64,000 bases of DNA, taken from positions 62,001 through 126,000 of the forward strand of contig PMOL01000019.1 of assembly GCA_003162415.1 (NCBI GenBank). The letters run 5' to 3'. Both the position numbers and the translations under genes were made by a program. Shown here piece by piece: positions 42,700 through 51,500 of the stretch (within the stretch, counting starts at the first letter, position 1; each line of letters begins with the position of its first letter). The notes beneath the pieces were generated by a model. The model made no database searches, was not told the DNA's origin, and saw only the letters and a list, made by a program, of their open reading frames with translations. This DNA is from Candidatus Dormiibacterota bacterium (GTDB lineage: Bacteria; Chloroflexota; Dormibacteria; Aeolococcales; Aeolococcaceae).

Positions 42700-44459
42700 G
42701 CCGTGACATGGCGTCCATCCTCCCGGTTGCCGGCGGACGCGCGGCATGGCGCAGCCTTCGGTCGGGCCTTGCCGAGCGACGCGGCCTCATCGCCGCGGCC
42801 ATCGCGCTCCAGATGGCGGCCAGCGCGGCCGGCTTGGTCGGCCCGCAACTGCTCGAGAGAATCATCAATGGCTCGGGTGCGCTCACCGACGCCACCATCG
42901 ACAGCACGGCGCTGCTGTTCACCGCCGCCCTGCTGGTGCAGACGATCTTCACCGCGGGCGCCCGCGTCTGCGGCGCGCTCACCGGCGAATACGTTCTCGC
43001 GCGACTGCGTGAACGGTTCATCGGTACCGTGCTCGCGCTGCCGATCGGCATTGTCGAGCGCGCCGGAACCGGCGACCTCATGACCCGCGCGTCGACCGAC
43101 ATAGACGACATGTCGCAGGCGGTGCGCCGCGGTCTTCCCGAGTTGCTCGTGGCCGGCGTGACCGGCGTTCTCGCCATAGCCGCTCTGGTGGTGACCGCAC
43201 CGGTCCTGGGTCTCGTCGTGGTTCCGGTGATCCCCCCGCTGGTGATCGCCACCCGCTGGTACCTGCGACGGGCGCGGCCCGCGTATCAGCTGCAGGCCGC
43301 GGCCGAAGCCGTGGTGAACTCCGACCTGCAGGAGACGGTCAATGCCGCGCGCACCATCGAATCGCTGCGACTCGGTCCGCGACGCATCGCACAGACCGAC
43401 GACGACATTCGCGAGTGGGTCGCGTTGGAACGGCGGACTCTTCGCCTGCGCACCGTCTTCTTCGGCACCTGCGAGGCCGCGTACATCGTTCCGCTGGTGT
43501 TGTGTCTGCTCTTCGGCGGGCTGCTCGTGATGCATGGTCAGCTGTCCATCGGAGCCGTCGCCGCCGCTGCGCTCTACACGCAGCAGCTGGTATCGCCCGT
43601 CGACACGCTGCTTGCGTGGCAGGACGAGGTGCAACTTGCATCCGCGTCACTTTCCCGAGTGGTCGGCGTCTCCGAGGTGCCGGCGGCAGAGATGACCGAG
43701 CGGCTCCCATCCGACCGGCGGCTCGTGGCGGGGCAACTGCACTTCGCATACGACGATGCTGCCGACGTGCTGCACGGCATCGATCTCTCGCCCGAGGTCG
43801 GTGCGAGACTCGCTGTCGTCGGGCCCAGCGGAGCCGGGAAGAGCACGCTCGCTCTGTTGCTCGCCGGCGTTCACCCACCGCGCATCGGGTTCGTGCACGT
43901 CGGCGGGGTCGAACCCCATCTGCTGCCACCCGATCGCCTCCGGCGCGAGGTCGCTCTCGTGACCCAGGAGCATCATCTCTTCGCATGCTCGCTGCGCGAC
44001 AACCTCCGGCTCGCCCGGTCGGACGCGAGTGACCAGCAGCTGCTCGCGGTGCTCGAAACCGTCGATGCGATGCAGGCTGTCCGGTCGCTTCCCGCCGGGT
44101 TGGACACGATCCTCGGGTCCGGCGGAGCGTCGATCAGTCCCGGGTTCGCGCAGCAGATCGCGATCGCGCGACTGCTCCTCGCGGATCCGCATACGCTCGT
44201 TCTCGACGAGGCGACCTCATTGCTCGACTCGCGTGCGGCGCGCCATCTCGAGCGCTCGGTGGCGGTGCTCCTCAAGGGCCGCACCGTCATCGCCATCTCG
44301 CATCGCCTGCACGCGGCACACGATGCGGAATTGGTGGTGGTGGTTGAGGACGGCAGTATCAAAGAATTCGGCACCCACGCCGACCTGCTGCGGGCCGGTG
44401 GCGCCTACGCCCAGCTCTGGAACACCTGGCGACAGGATTCGGCCGGTGTCCTCGGTTAG
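42696..44459 (+). CDS. ABC exporter half B, NBD with Walker A but a degenerate signature
   Basis: 587 residues from ATG 42696. Six-span exporter domain plus NBD with Walker A GPSGAGKST, Walker B TLVLDEATSLLD and switch His in VIAISHRLH. The signature reads ISPGFAQQIAIARLL instead of LSGGQ. The combination with half A leaves one complete ATP site (Walker A/B/His of B with LSGGQ of A) and one doubly ruined. Substrate unknown. The stop is interleaved with the convergent DUF4232 gene at 44456-44459. Confidence 0.88.
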   Translation: MSRDMASILPVAGGRAAWRSLRSGLAERRGLIAAAIALQMAASAAGLVGPQLLERIINGSGALTDATIDSTALLFTAALLVQTIFTAGARVCGALTGEYVLARLRERFIGTVLALPIGIVERAGTGDLMTRASTDIDDMSQAVRRGLPELLVAGVTGVLAIAALVVTAPVLGLVVVPVIPPLVIATRWYLRRARPAYQLQAAAEAVVNSDLQETVNAARTIESLRLGPRRIAQTDDDIREWVALERRTLRLRTVFFGTCEAAYIVPLVLCLLFGGLLVMHGQLSIGAVAAAALYTQQLVSPVDTLLAWQDEVQLASASLSRVVGVSEVPAAEMTERLPSDRRLVAGQLHFAYDDAADVLHGIDLSPEVGARLAVVGPSGAGKSTLALLLAGVHPPRIGFVHVGGVEPHLLPPDRLRREVALVTQEHHLFACSLRDNLRLARSDASDQQLLAVLETVDAMQAVRSLPAGLDTILGSGGASISPGFAQQIAIARLLLADPHTLVLDEATSLLDSRAARHLERSVAVLLKGRTVIAISHRLHAAHDAELVVVVEDGSIKEFGTHADLLRAGGAYAQLWNTWRQDSAGVLG

Positions 44460-44926
44460 GCGAATGGGGGTCCGAGCGCGGAGTACGTTGAGACGATCGG
44501 GAGCACCCACACCTTCCCGTCAGAACAGAAGACTTGACCATCCGCGAAACCATCAACTCGCAGGTTGACCACCACGGCCGTGGACGCACCTGGTGTCAGG
44601 ACGCGAACACTCGCGGCCGTCACACATGGGTTGATGACGTCATCACCAGCGATGCTGACGTACGCGGCGGGAGTGGAATCGGACGCGCACCCGCCTGAAC
44701 TGGCGCACGGAGGGAGGCTGACCGCAACGGGCTGTGCGCTGCCCGAAAAATTGCCGGTGGTTTGCACCCAGTGGGTGGGTACGAGACCGCCGTTTGGGTT
44801 GAGGAATTGCACCGTCACCCATCCGCGCAGCTTGCACGGATGGCTGCCCCGATTCCAGATCCCGAGCGCCACGATGAGGTTACCTGCGGCACCTCCACCC
44901 AGGGACGGCGAGTATGCGATCTGCAA
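44456..44926 (-). CDS. DUF4232-like domain, in frame behind a TGA with the propeller gene
   Basis: 156 residues if read from TTG 44926. The domain IAYSPSLGGGAAGNLIVALG, then NRGSHPCKLRGWVTVQFLN with paired Cys, matches DUF4232, normally found behind a Pro/Ser/Thr spacer in exported proteins. No ATG or GTG precedes it in frame. Reading upstream in the same frame there is a Pro/Ser/Thr-rich linker (TAPTSSPSAAPIPSPTAP) directly back to the TGA that ends the propeller gene at 45047. So it may be the C-terminus of that protein, reached by readthrough, or split by a nonsense mutation, or a separate gene with a TTG start. Confidence 0.65.
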   Translation of the reverse strand: MQIAYSPSLGGGAAGNLIVALGIWNRGSHPCKLRGWVTVQFLNPNGGLVPTHWVQTTGNFSGSAQPVAVSLPPCASSGGCASDSTPAAYVSIAGDDVINPCVTAASVRVLTPGASTAVVVNLRVDGFADGQVFCSDGKVWVLPIVSTYSALGPPFA

Positions 44927-45046
44927 CTGAGAGGTTGCGCAGACCGGCTCATCGGCAGTGACGACCGGCGCGGTCGGTGATGGTATGGGCGCTGCGCTTG
45001 GCGATGAGGTGGGGGCGGTGCCGGAGTACCGTCGTTCATCCTGCGA

Positions 45047-46435
45047 TCACGGCGCACTCATGGTTGGGGTCATCGCCGACCAGGTCCGCCCTCCATCGAT
45101 CGTCCTCAGGAGCTCCGGGCCCGCAGGGGGCTGCAGCCATTCGCTGAAGAATGCCCACCCGATCTGTGTGGTCAGGAAGTCGAGGGACGTACCCCCGAAC
45201 CGCGGGTCCAAGCCGAGATCCGTCCATGTCTTTCCCGCGTTGTGCGTCACCCAGAGCGATGAGTCGTGATCCGAGGCGTCGGCGTTGTACATGAGCAGCC
45301 AGCCGTTGTCGCCGTCGACGAAATCCGATGCGTCGAGCGCGCTGTCAGGCGTGCGCCAGCGCGACCAGGTCCGACCACCGTTGGTGGTCACAAACAACGT
45401 GACCACCGGATTGGTGGCGGTGTCCTGGCTTCCGATCATGAATCCGGTGCTGCCGCTGACGAACTGGGGTGGGTTGGTCGTGTAGCCGTACTCGGAGTAC
45501 TTGATGCCCAGGGGCTCCGATGTCCAGCTGACACCCCCGTCGTGGGACGCATACAGGAACGGCGATCCACCGTTGCAGGCCGCTGTGATCCAGCCGGTGT
45601 TCGCGTCGCTGAACACCGCCGGATTCTTGTCGCAGCCCAGGGGGATGTCACTGGATTGACCGGGAGCCGGCATGAACGACGTCGCAACCACGTGTGTCCA
45701 ACTGGCTCCCGCGTTCTGCGTACGGAACACATCCATGGTTGAGGATCCGAGCGCGGCGTTGCTGAGCGAGAACCATCCATCCTCTCGACCAACGAAGTCG
45801 AGCGCCCCCGCCTGGAGGTCTGCAGCGACGCCGTTCACCGTGAAGGTGCCTTCTCTGATCCACGTCAGGCCCCCGTCATCGGTCGCCCACGCGCGGACCG
45901 TGGCTGTGTTGATACCAATCGACACAGCCGCAATCGTGGCGGTCACGAGCCGGGCCGCGTCGGCATCGACGAAGGCCGCGGCGACGACCTGGTCGCCGCC
46001 GAGCCGCGGCATCCGGAGGGTCCAGTGCTGCACGCCGCTGGTGGTGCGCAGGATCGCGCCGTCGAGCTGACGTTGCGCCCATCCCGTGGTGGACGTGAAC
46101 ATTCGGAGATTGTCGACGACGCCGCTCGGCGCGACGGTGGGCGCCGGCTGCGCTGATGCAACCGGAGTTGGCGCAGGCGACGGCGTGCGAGTCGTCACCG
46201 GTTGGGGAGGCGGCGAAGCCGCGGGCGGACGAGATGACGTGGCGCGGAGCGCGTTCGTTCCGATCAACCCCACGGCGGCGACGATCGCGGCGGTGGCGAT
46301 CAGCATCGCAACCGTGCGCCACGCGGAGCCGCGCCGCGATTCCATCGACCGTATCGGGTCCTTCTCGGAGACGGCGATCAAACGTCGCGTCATCGACCGC
46401 GCGTAGGCTTCGAAACCGTCACGGACATCGGTCAT
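45047..46435 (-). CDS. Membrane-anchored beta-propeller protein (BNR/Ycf48-like), sigma-factor partner
   Basis: 462 residues from ATG 46435, overlapping the sigma-factor stop as ATGA. The first 45 residues are cytoplasmic, then one span (VAMLIATAAIVAAVGLIGT), a Pro/Thr/Ser spacer, then a propeller of Asp-box repeats: TDDGGLTWIREG, TQNAGASWTHV, SHDGGVSWTSE, TTNGGRTWSRW, THNAGKTWTDL, TIDGGRTWSAM. A sigma-factor gene followed by a single-span protein with an outside sensor domain suggests an anti-sigma-like role, but no zinc anti-sigma motif is present. Ends at TGA 45049-45047, followed in frame by the DUF4232 module. Confidence 0.8.
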   Translation of the reverse strand: MTDVRDGFEAYARSMTRRLIAVSEKDPIRSMESRRGSAWRTVAMLIATAAIVAAVGLIGTNALRATSSRPPAASPPPQPVTTRTPSPAPTPVASAQPAPTVAPSGVVDNLRMFTSTTGWAQRQLDGAILRTTSGVQHWTLRMPRLGGDQVVAAAFVDADAARLVTATIAAVSIGINTATVRAWATDDGGLTWIREGTFTVNGVAADLQAGALDFVGREDGWFSLSNAALGSSTMDVFRTQNAGASWTHVVATSFMPAPGQSSDIPLGCDKNPAVFSDANTGWITAACNGGSPFLYASHDGGVSWTSEPLGIKYSEYGYTTNPPQFVSGSTGFMIGSQDTATNPVVTLFVTTNGGRTWSRWRTPDSALDASDFVDGDNGWLLMYNADASDHDSSLWVTHNAGKTWTDLGLDPRFGGTSLDFLTTQIGWAFFSEWLQPPAGPELLRTIDGGRTWSAMTPTMSAP

Positions 46436-47013
46436 GGCGCCCCCTCCCCGTCGCCGGGTGGACCAAATGCGGCGGAGAGCTTGTTGCGAGCGCTGTGCAG
46501 GTTGTGCTCGACCGTGCGCGGGGAGCACCCCAGCTCGCGAGCCACGTCCGCGATGCTCAGGTCCTCGCCGTAGAAAAGGACAGCGCAGGCTCGCGTTCGC
46601 GGAGGCAGTGCTCCGAGGGCAGCGTGCCAATCGATGAGTGCCGGGTCCGGATCCCACCACTCGCTGTCGGGTGGCTCCCAGAAATGGGCGAGCCTGCGCG
46701 ACTCGCGCGCGATCGATCTGCGGCGTTGGATTGCCAGTCGCACCAGAACAGTCCGGAGGAGCGGCCAGGCGGGTGACCGGACATATCCCGGCTCACGCTC
46801 CGCGCGACGCAGCACGAGCAGGAATGCATCGTGAGCCAGGTCCTCTCCCGCAGAGCGACTGCCCGTGAGAACGCTCGCGAGCCCGATCATCCTGCGGATC
46901 TCCGATCTGTACACCGCATCCAGGTCCGGAGCCGCGGTCTCGACGCGGTCGACGCCGGAGTCGGCTCGACTGATCCGCATCGCGGGAAAGATCACCGCAG
47001 CACGCATGCTCAT
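46432..47013 (-). CDS. ECF-type RNA polymerase sigma factor
   Basis: About 193 residues from ATG 47013; ATG 46980 is an alternative. Region 2: YRSEIRRMIGLASVLTGSRSAGEDLAHDAFLLVL; region 4 HTH: ALPPRTRACAVLFYGEDLSIADVARELGCSPRTVEHNLHSARNKL, both in pieces. Typical of the SigE/SigJ-like Actinobacteria-type small factors. Overlaps the following propeller gene by 4 bp, so the two are a translational pair. The upstream 102 bp may carry its own promoter, which I cannot define. Confidence 0.85.
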   Translation of the reverse strand: MSMRAAVIFPAMRISRADSGVDRVETAAPDLDAVYRSEIRRMIGLASVLTGSRSAGEDLAHDAFLLVLRRAEREPGYVRSPAWPLLRTVLVRLAIQRRRSIARESRRLAHFWEPPDSEWWDPDPALIDWHAALGALPPRTRACAVLFYGEDLSIADVARELGCSPRTVEHNLHSARNKLSAAFGPPGDGEGAP

Positions 47014-47115
47014 CCCAACCCATATACGGCACGGAAGTGGGTCGCCCCCTAGTTGCGGGGCCGAACCCTTATGTAACGTCGCCGGCATCGGGACGTTCTG
47101 CCACGCGCCGTGAGG

Positions 47116-47556
47116 CTAGAAGGTGCCGACGACCACGAAACCGGCTATCAGCGCGGCTACGGCGACGAACGCACCGGACACCGGCCACAGCCACGATCGG
47201 CGTCGACGGATTGGCGGGATCGTCTGGGCGGCGACGGTGAGCAGCGCCGCCGTGATCAGGAGCGCCACGCCGATGCTGAAGATCGCGAGGAACCCGAGCG
47301 CCGCGCTTCCCGCGGCTGCGGACAGGAACACCGACTTCGCAGCCGCGAGCCGGCCTGCGACGACGAACGCCATGCCGACGACCGAGGCGGCCGCGATCGC
47401 GGCGACGTACCCGGTGACGAACGGCACGACCCCGGGATACGGTGGCTGCGCGTTCTGGCTATGGATCACAGCCAGGTAGCCCCAGTCGCTCGCGGCTGCC
47501 GCAACAGCAGCGAGGAGCCCGGCGATCAACTGCCGCCGTCGCTGCACTCCTTCCAT
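47116..47556 (-). CDS. Four-span membrane protein of unknown function
   Basis: About 146 residues from ATG 47556; GTG 47601 is also possible. Four hydrophobic segments: LIAGLLAAVAAAASDWGYLAV, FVTGYVAAIAAASVVGMAFVV, ALGFLAIFSIGVALLITAALL and LWPVSGAFVAVAALIAGFVV, each near 20 residues, with basic loops RRRR at both ends (cytoplasmic). No catalytic residues or family recognised. It reads in the same direction as the sigma gene, 102 bp upstream of it. Confidence 0.6.
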   Translation of the reverse strand: MEGVQRRRQLIAGLLAAVAAAASDWGYLAVIHSQNAQPPYPGVVPFVTGYVAAIAAASVVGMAFVVAGRLAAAKSVFLSAAAGSAALGFLAIFSIGVALLITAALLTVAAQTIPPIRRRRSWLWPVSGAFVAVAALIAGFVVVGTF

Positions 47557-47736
47557 CCCGGTACAGGCCACTGTAGTGCGCCCACCTCCATCCGGTGACA
47601 CTTTCCTCGCCGCAGACCCGTATTAAGGCGTGACCACGTTGGCAAGGAGGGTCAGTGACGTCATTCGAAGGCCGCGGCACCTGCAACCGAGCATCACGGT
47701 GCCGGGGTCATGAGCCTACGGCAGGCAGGCGATCGT

Positions 47737-48087
47737 TCAGCCTGCCGTGTCGACCACGTCGAAGACGTTGCCCTCAGGATCCTGCAGGGTCACGAAGTCC
47801 TCGCCGGGCTCGGGCGTCCGCGAAGAGCGTACGGCCCCCAGCCCAAGCAGGCGCGCAACCTCGCCGGCCTGGTCGTCGGTATACAGGTCGAGGTGGAGAC
47901 GGTTCTTGCCGACCCGCGGCTCCGGCACTCGCTGGAGCGACACGTTCACATGGGCTCCCTCGGGATCCCGGAGCACGGCCCACCCCTCCTCGGGCTGGTC
48001 TCGAGGCGCATAGCCGAGCGCCGCGGTCCAGAACGCGTACATGGCGGCGAAGTCGTTGCAGTCGATCACCACAGAACCGACGTACAT
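47737..48087 (-). CDS. VOC-superfamily (glyoxalase/bleomycin-resistance-like) protein
   Basis: 116 residues from ATG 48087 with ggagg 8 nt upstream. Pattern of a VOC protein: VGSVVIDCNDFAAMYAFWTAALGY, then WAVLRDPEGAHVNVSLQRVPEP, RLHLDLYTDD and VTLQDPEGNVFDVVD. It may be a metal-dependent lyase or dioxygenase, or a binding protein; the first metal-ligand position is Asp rather than His. Stand-alone. Confidence 0.8.
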   Translation of the reverse strand: MYVGSVVIDCNDFAAMYAFWTAALGYAPRDQPEEGWAVLRDPEGAHVNVSLQRVPEPRVGKNRLHLDLYTDDQAGEVARLLGLGAVRSSRTPEPGEDFVTLQDPEGNVFDVVDTAG

Positions 48088-48178
48088 ATGGAATGCCTCC
48101 GAGACAGGTTGCTCACGGAGTCGACAGGATGCCGCGCCCATGATGCCACCGTGATCCAACCGCGATAGGGGATGAGCA

Positions 48179-48421
48179 ATGCTCGCGATCGACGTCAGGG
48201 ACAGCGACATCATGGAGACAACGCAGCACCGCCAGGGTGGCGTGGCGCGCATGCTGGCCGCGCTACAGGACGCCGGCCTCCGCGTGATTCGCATCGAGCC
48301 ACGGGTGAATGAAAGCGGGATGTACCGCGTGACCCTCAAGGACAGCCCCGAGCTTGCCTTCCGGATCCTCGAAGCGATCCGTCGCCGGGTCAGCCCATCG
48401 GTTTCGACCGCCACCTGGTAG
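48179..48421 (+). CDS. Small hypothetical protein
   Basis: 80 residues from ATG 48179, with gggga about 7 nt upstream. It shows a helix-strand-strand-helix order: GGVARMLAALQDAGLRVIRIEPRV, GMYRVTLKDSPELAFRILEAIRR, as in small ACT-like ferredoxin folds. No family is recognised. It opens next to the VOC gene and ends 83 bp before the large ABC gene. Confidence 0.5.
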   Translation: MLAIDVRDSDIMETTQHRQGGVARMLAALQDAGLRVIRIEPRVNESGMYRVTLKDSPELAFRILEAIRRRVSPSVSTATW

Positions 48422-48504
48422 CGAGCGGCTCTCGGGCCAACTCGCGCTACGCTGACGCGGTCCGTCTATCTCGCTGAGGATCTCCGTACGATCAACGAAC
48501 GCGG

Positions 48505-51500
48505 TTGAGCGAAGCTCGCGTCAAGCCCGGGTGGATCCGGCGTCTCTGGGGTTACATGCTCCGGCACCGCCGGGACGTCGTGCTGTCGGTGGGAGCCGCG
48601 GTGCTCGGCAGCGTGTGTCAGACGGCGGTCCCGCTGGTCGCACGCCAGATTGTTGACGCGGTCATCCTCACCAGGACCTCGGCACTCTGGCCGTGGCTCC
48701 TCCTGCTTGTCGGGCTCGCCGCCGCCAGCTTCGCCTTTGCCTATATCCGCCGCTACCGCGGTGGCCGCGTCGCGCTCGAGGTCCAGTACGACCTCCGCAA
48801 CGATATGCACGACCACCTGCAGTCCCTCGACTTCGACAACCTCGGCCGCATGCCGACGGGGCAGCTGGTTGCACGCGCCAATTCGGACTCGACACTGGTT
48901 CAGGGGCTGCTGAGCTTCTTTCCGATCATGAGCAGCAACATCCTGCTGTTGCTGCTTTCGCTCGGCGTGATGCTCTATCTCTCGCCGCTCCTGGCGCTGG
49001 TGAGCGTCGTGGTCGCACCGAGCCTGCTCATCGTCTCCTACCGCATGCGGTGGCGCGTCTTCCCGGCGACCTGGGACGGGCAGCAGCGAGAGGGCGAGCT
49101 GGTTCAGATCGTCGACGAGGATCTCAATGGGGTCCGCGTGGTCAAGGCGTTCGGGCAGGAGCAGCGTGAGGTCGAACGCGTGGCCGGCGCGTCGAAGGCC
49201 GTGTACGGGTCACAGATGCGTGCGGTGCGTCTGCAATCGCGATACCAGCCACTCCTCGAGGCGATCCCTCTGTTCGCGCAGGTGGCGATCCTCGCGCTGG
49301 GCGGGTGGCTCGCCCTCCACCACGACATCACCCTTGGCACGTTTCTCGCCTTCTCGACCTACGTCACGCAGCTGATGGCGCCGGCCCGCCAGCTCGCCGG
49401 GGTCCTGACCATCGGCCAGCAGGCCCGGGCAGGCCTGGAGCGCATCTTCCAGCTCCTCGATTTGCCCGCAGCAATCTGCGATCCACCCGATGCGGTCGAC
49501 CTCCCCGAGCTGCGCGGTGACATCCGGTTCTCGAACGTGCACTTCAACTACGGCGACCGTCAACCGGTGCTCACAGGAGTTGATCTGCACATCGCTCCGG
49601 GAGAGCGCGTCGCGATCGTCGGGCCGAGCGGCAGTGGGAAGACCACGCTCGCGATGCTCGTTCCACGCTTCTATGACCCCACTGAGGGAGCGGTGCGCAT
49701 CGACGGGTACGACGTGCGGACGGTCAAGCTGCGCTCGCTGCGCCGACAGGTGGGTGTCGTCTTCGAGGACAGCTTCCTGTTCTCCGACTCGGTCCGGGCG
49801 AACATCGCATACGGACGGCCGGATGCGACCGACGAGCAGATCGAGGCAGCCGCGCGCGCTGCCCAGGCGCACGATTTCATCCTCGAGCTGCCACGGGGAT
49901 ACGCCACGGCGATCGGCGAGCGTGGGCTGAGCCTCTCGGGCGGACAGCGCCAGAGGATCGCGCTCGCGCGGGCGATTCTCTACGACCCGCGAATCCTCAT
50001 CCTCGACGATGCCACCAGCGCGATCGACGCGCGCATCGAGGCGGAGGTGCACGAGGCGCTGCGTGGAGTCATGGCCGGCCGCACCACCTTGCTGATCGCG
50101 CACCGCCAGTCGACGCTGCACCTTGCCGACCGGATCATCGTTCTCGATGGCGGCGGCGTGGTCGAAGCCGGCACCCACGACGAGCTCATCGCCCGCAGCG
50201 CGCTGTACAGAACGCTCGTGTCGGGGCTCGAAGAGCTCGACGCCGCATCCATAGGCGACTCCATCGAAGCGCTCGCCACCATTGCATCGACCGCCGGACT
50301 GGATGGCATCACCGCGTCGGCGTGGGCCGGCGACCGCGAGCGATCCGGCAATCGCATGGCGGGTCGCACGATCGGCGCTCCGTCGCTCGGACCGGGGCTC
50401 GGGGGCGGTGGCTCCGGCTGGCGTCTCAACCTGGCCCCGACACCCGAGCTGCTCGCCCGCGTCGCGCGTCTCCGGCCCATTCGGGATGCCGCCGACGTCG
50501 ACCTCGAGCGCGAGTCGCGACCGGACAAGCACTTCAGCCTGCTGCGGCTGTTGCGTGAGTTCCACCGGCCGCTGCTCCTCGGCCTGGTGTTCGTGATCGT
50601 CGACGGGTTGATGACGCTGCTCGGACCGGTGTTGGTGAAGACCGGTCTCGACGATGGAGTGGCGAAGGGGTCGTCCGCGGTCCTCTTCGCCGCGGCGGGC
50701 GTCTTTCTCGTGGTCACGCTCGTCGATCTCATCGACGAGATTGGTGAGACCTTCGTCACCGGACGCACCGCGCAGCGAATCATGCTGTCGCTTCGCATCC
50801 GCATCTGGGCGCAGCTGCAACGCCTTTCCCTGGACTACTACGAGCGCGAGATGGCCGGTCGGATCATGACCCGGATGACGACCGACGTCGATCAGTTCGA
50901 ATCATTGATCGAGAACGGTCTGCTCTCCGCTCTCGTCTCGATCGTCACCTTCGTCGGTGTTGGCGTCGCGCTGATCATCATCAACACCGAGCTCGGGCTC
51001 TGGACGCTCTCGGTGGCGATCCCCCTTGCCGTGGCGACCGTCGCGTTTCGTCAGAAGGCGGCTCGCCTGTACAGCATGTCGCGCGAGCGGATTGCCATCG
51101 TCAATGCGGATTTTCAGGAGAGCCTCTCCGGTGTTCGCGAGTCGCAGGCCTTCGTCCATGAAGACGCTGCGATCGCGCAGTTCCACCGGCTGGGGCGCGC
51201 GTATCTCGACACCCGTGTCGCCGCGCAGCGTCTGGTCGCAACCTACTTCCCGTTCGTGCAGTTCATGGCAGCGGTTGCCGACGCGATCGTGCTCGGCGTC
51301 GGTGCTCGGCTGATCCAGACCGGCCATCTCACCTCAGGAGCGCTCATCGCGTTCCTGCTCTACATCGATTTGTTCTTCTCACCCATACAGCAGCTCTCGC
51401 AGGTATTCGATGCCTGGCAGCAGACCCGCGTGTCGGTGGGTCGCATCGCCGAGCTCATGCAACTCGAGTCGCTCACGCCCGATCCAGCCAACCCGGAGGA

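Noticed and set aside
49210-50820. 536-residue open frame opposite the fused ABC exporter
   Set aside because: Mirror of a real gene; composition rich in Arg/Asp/His with no domain.
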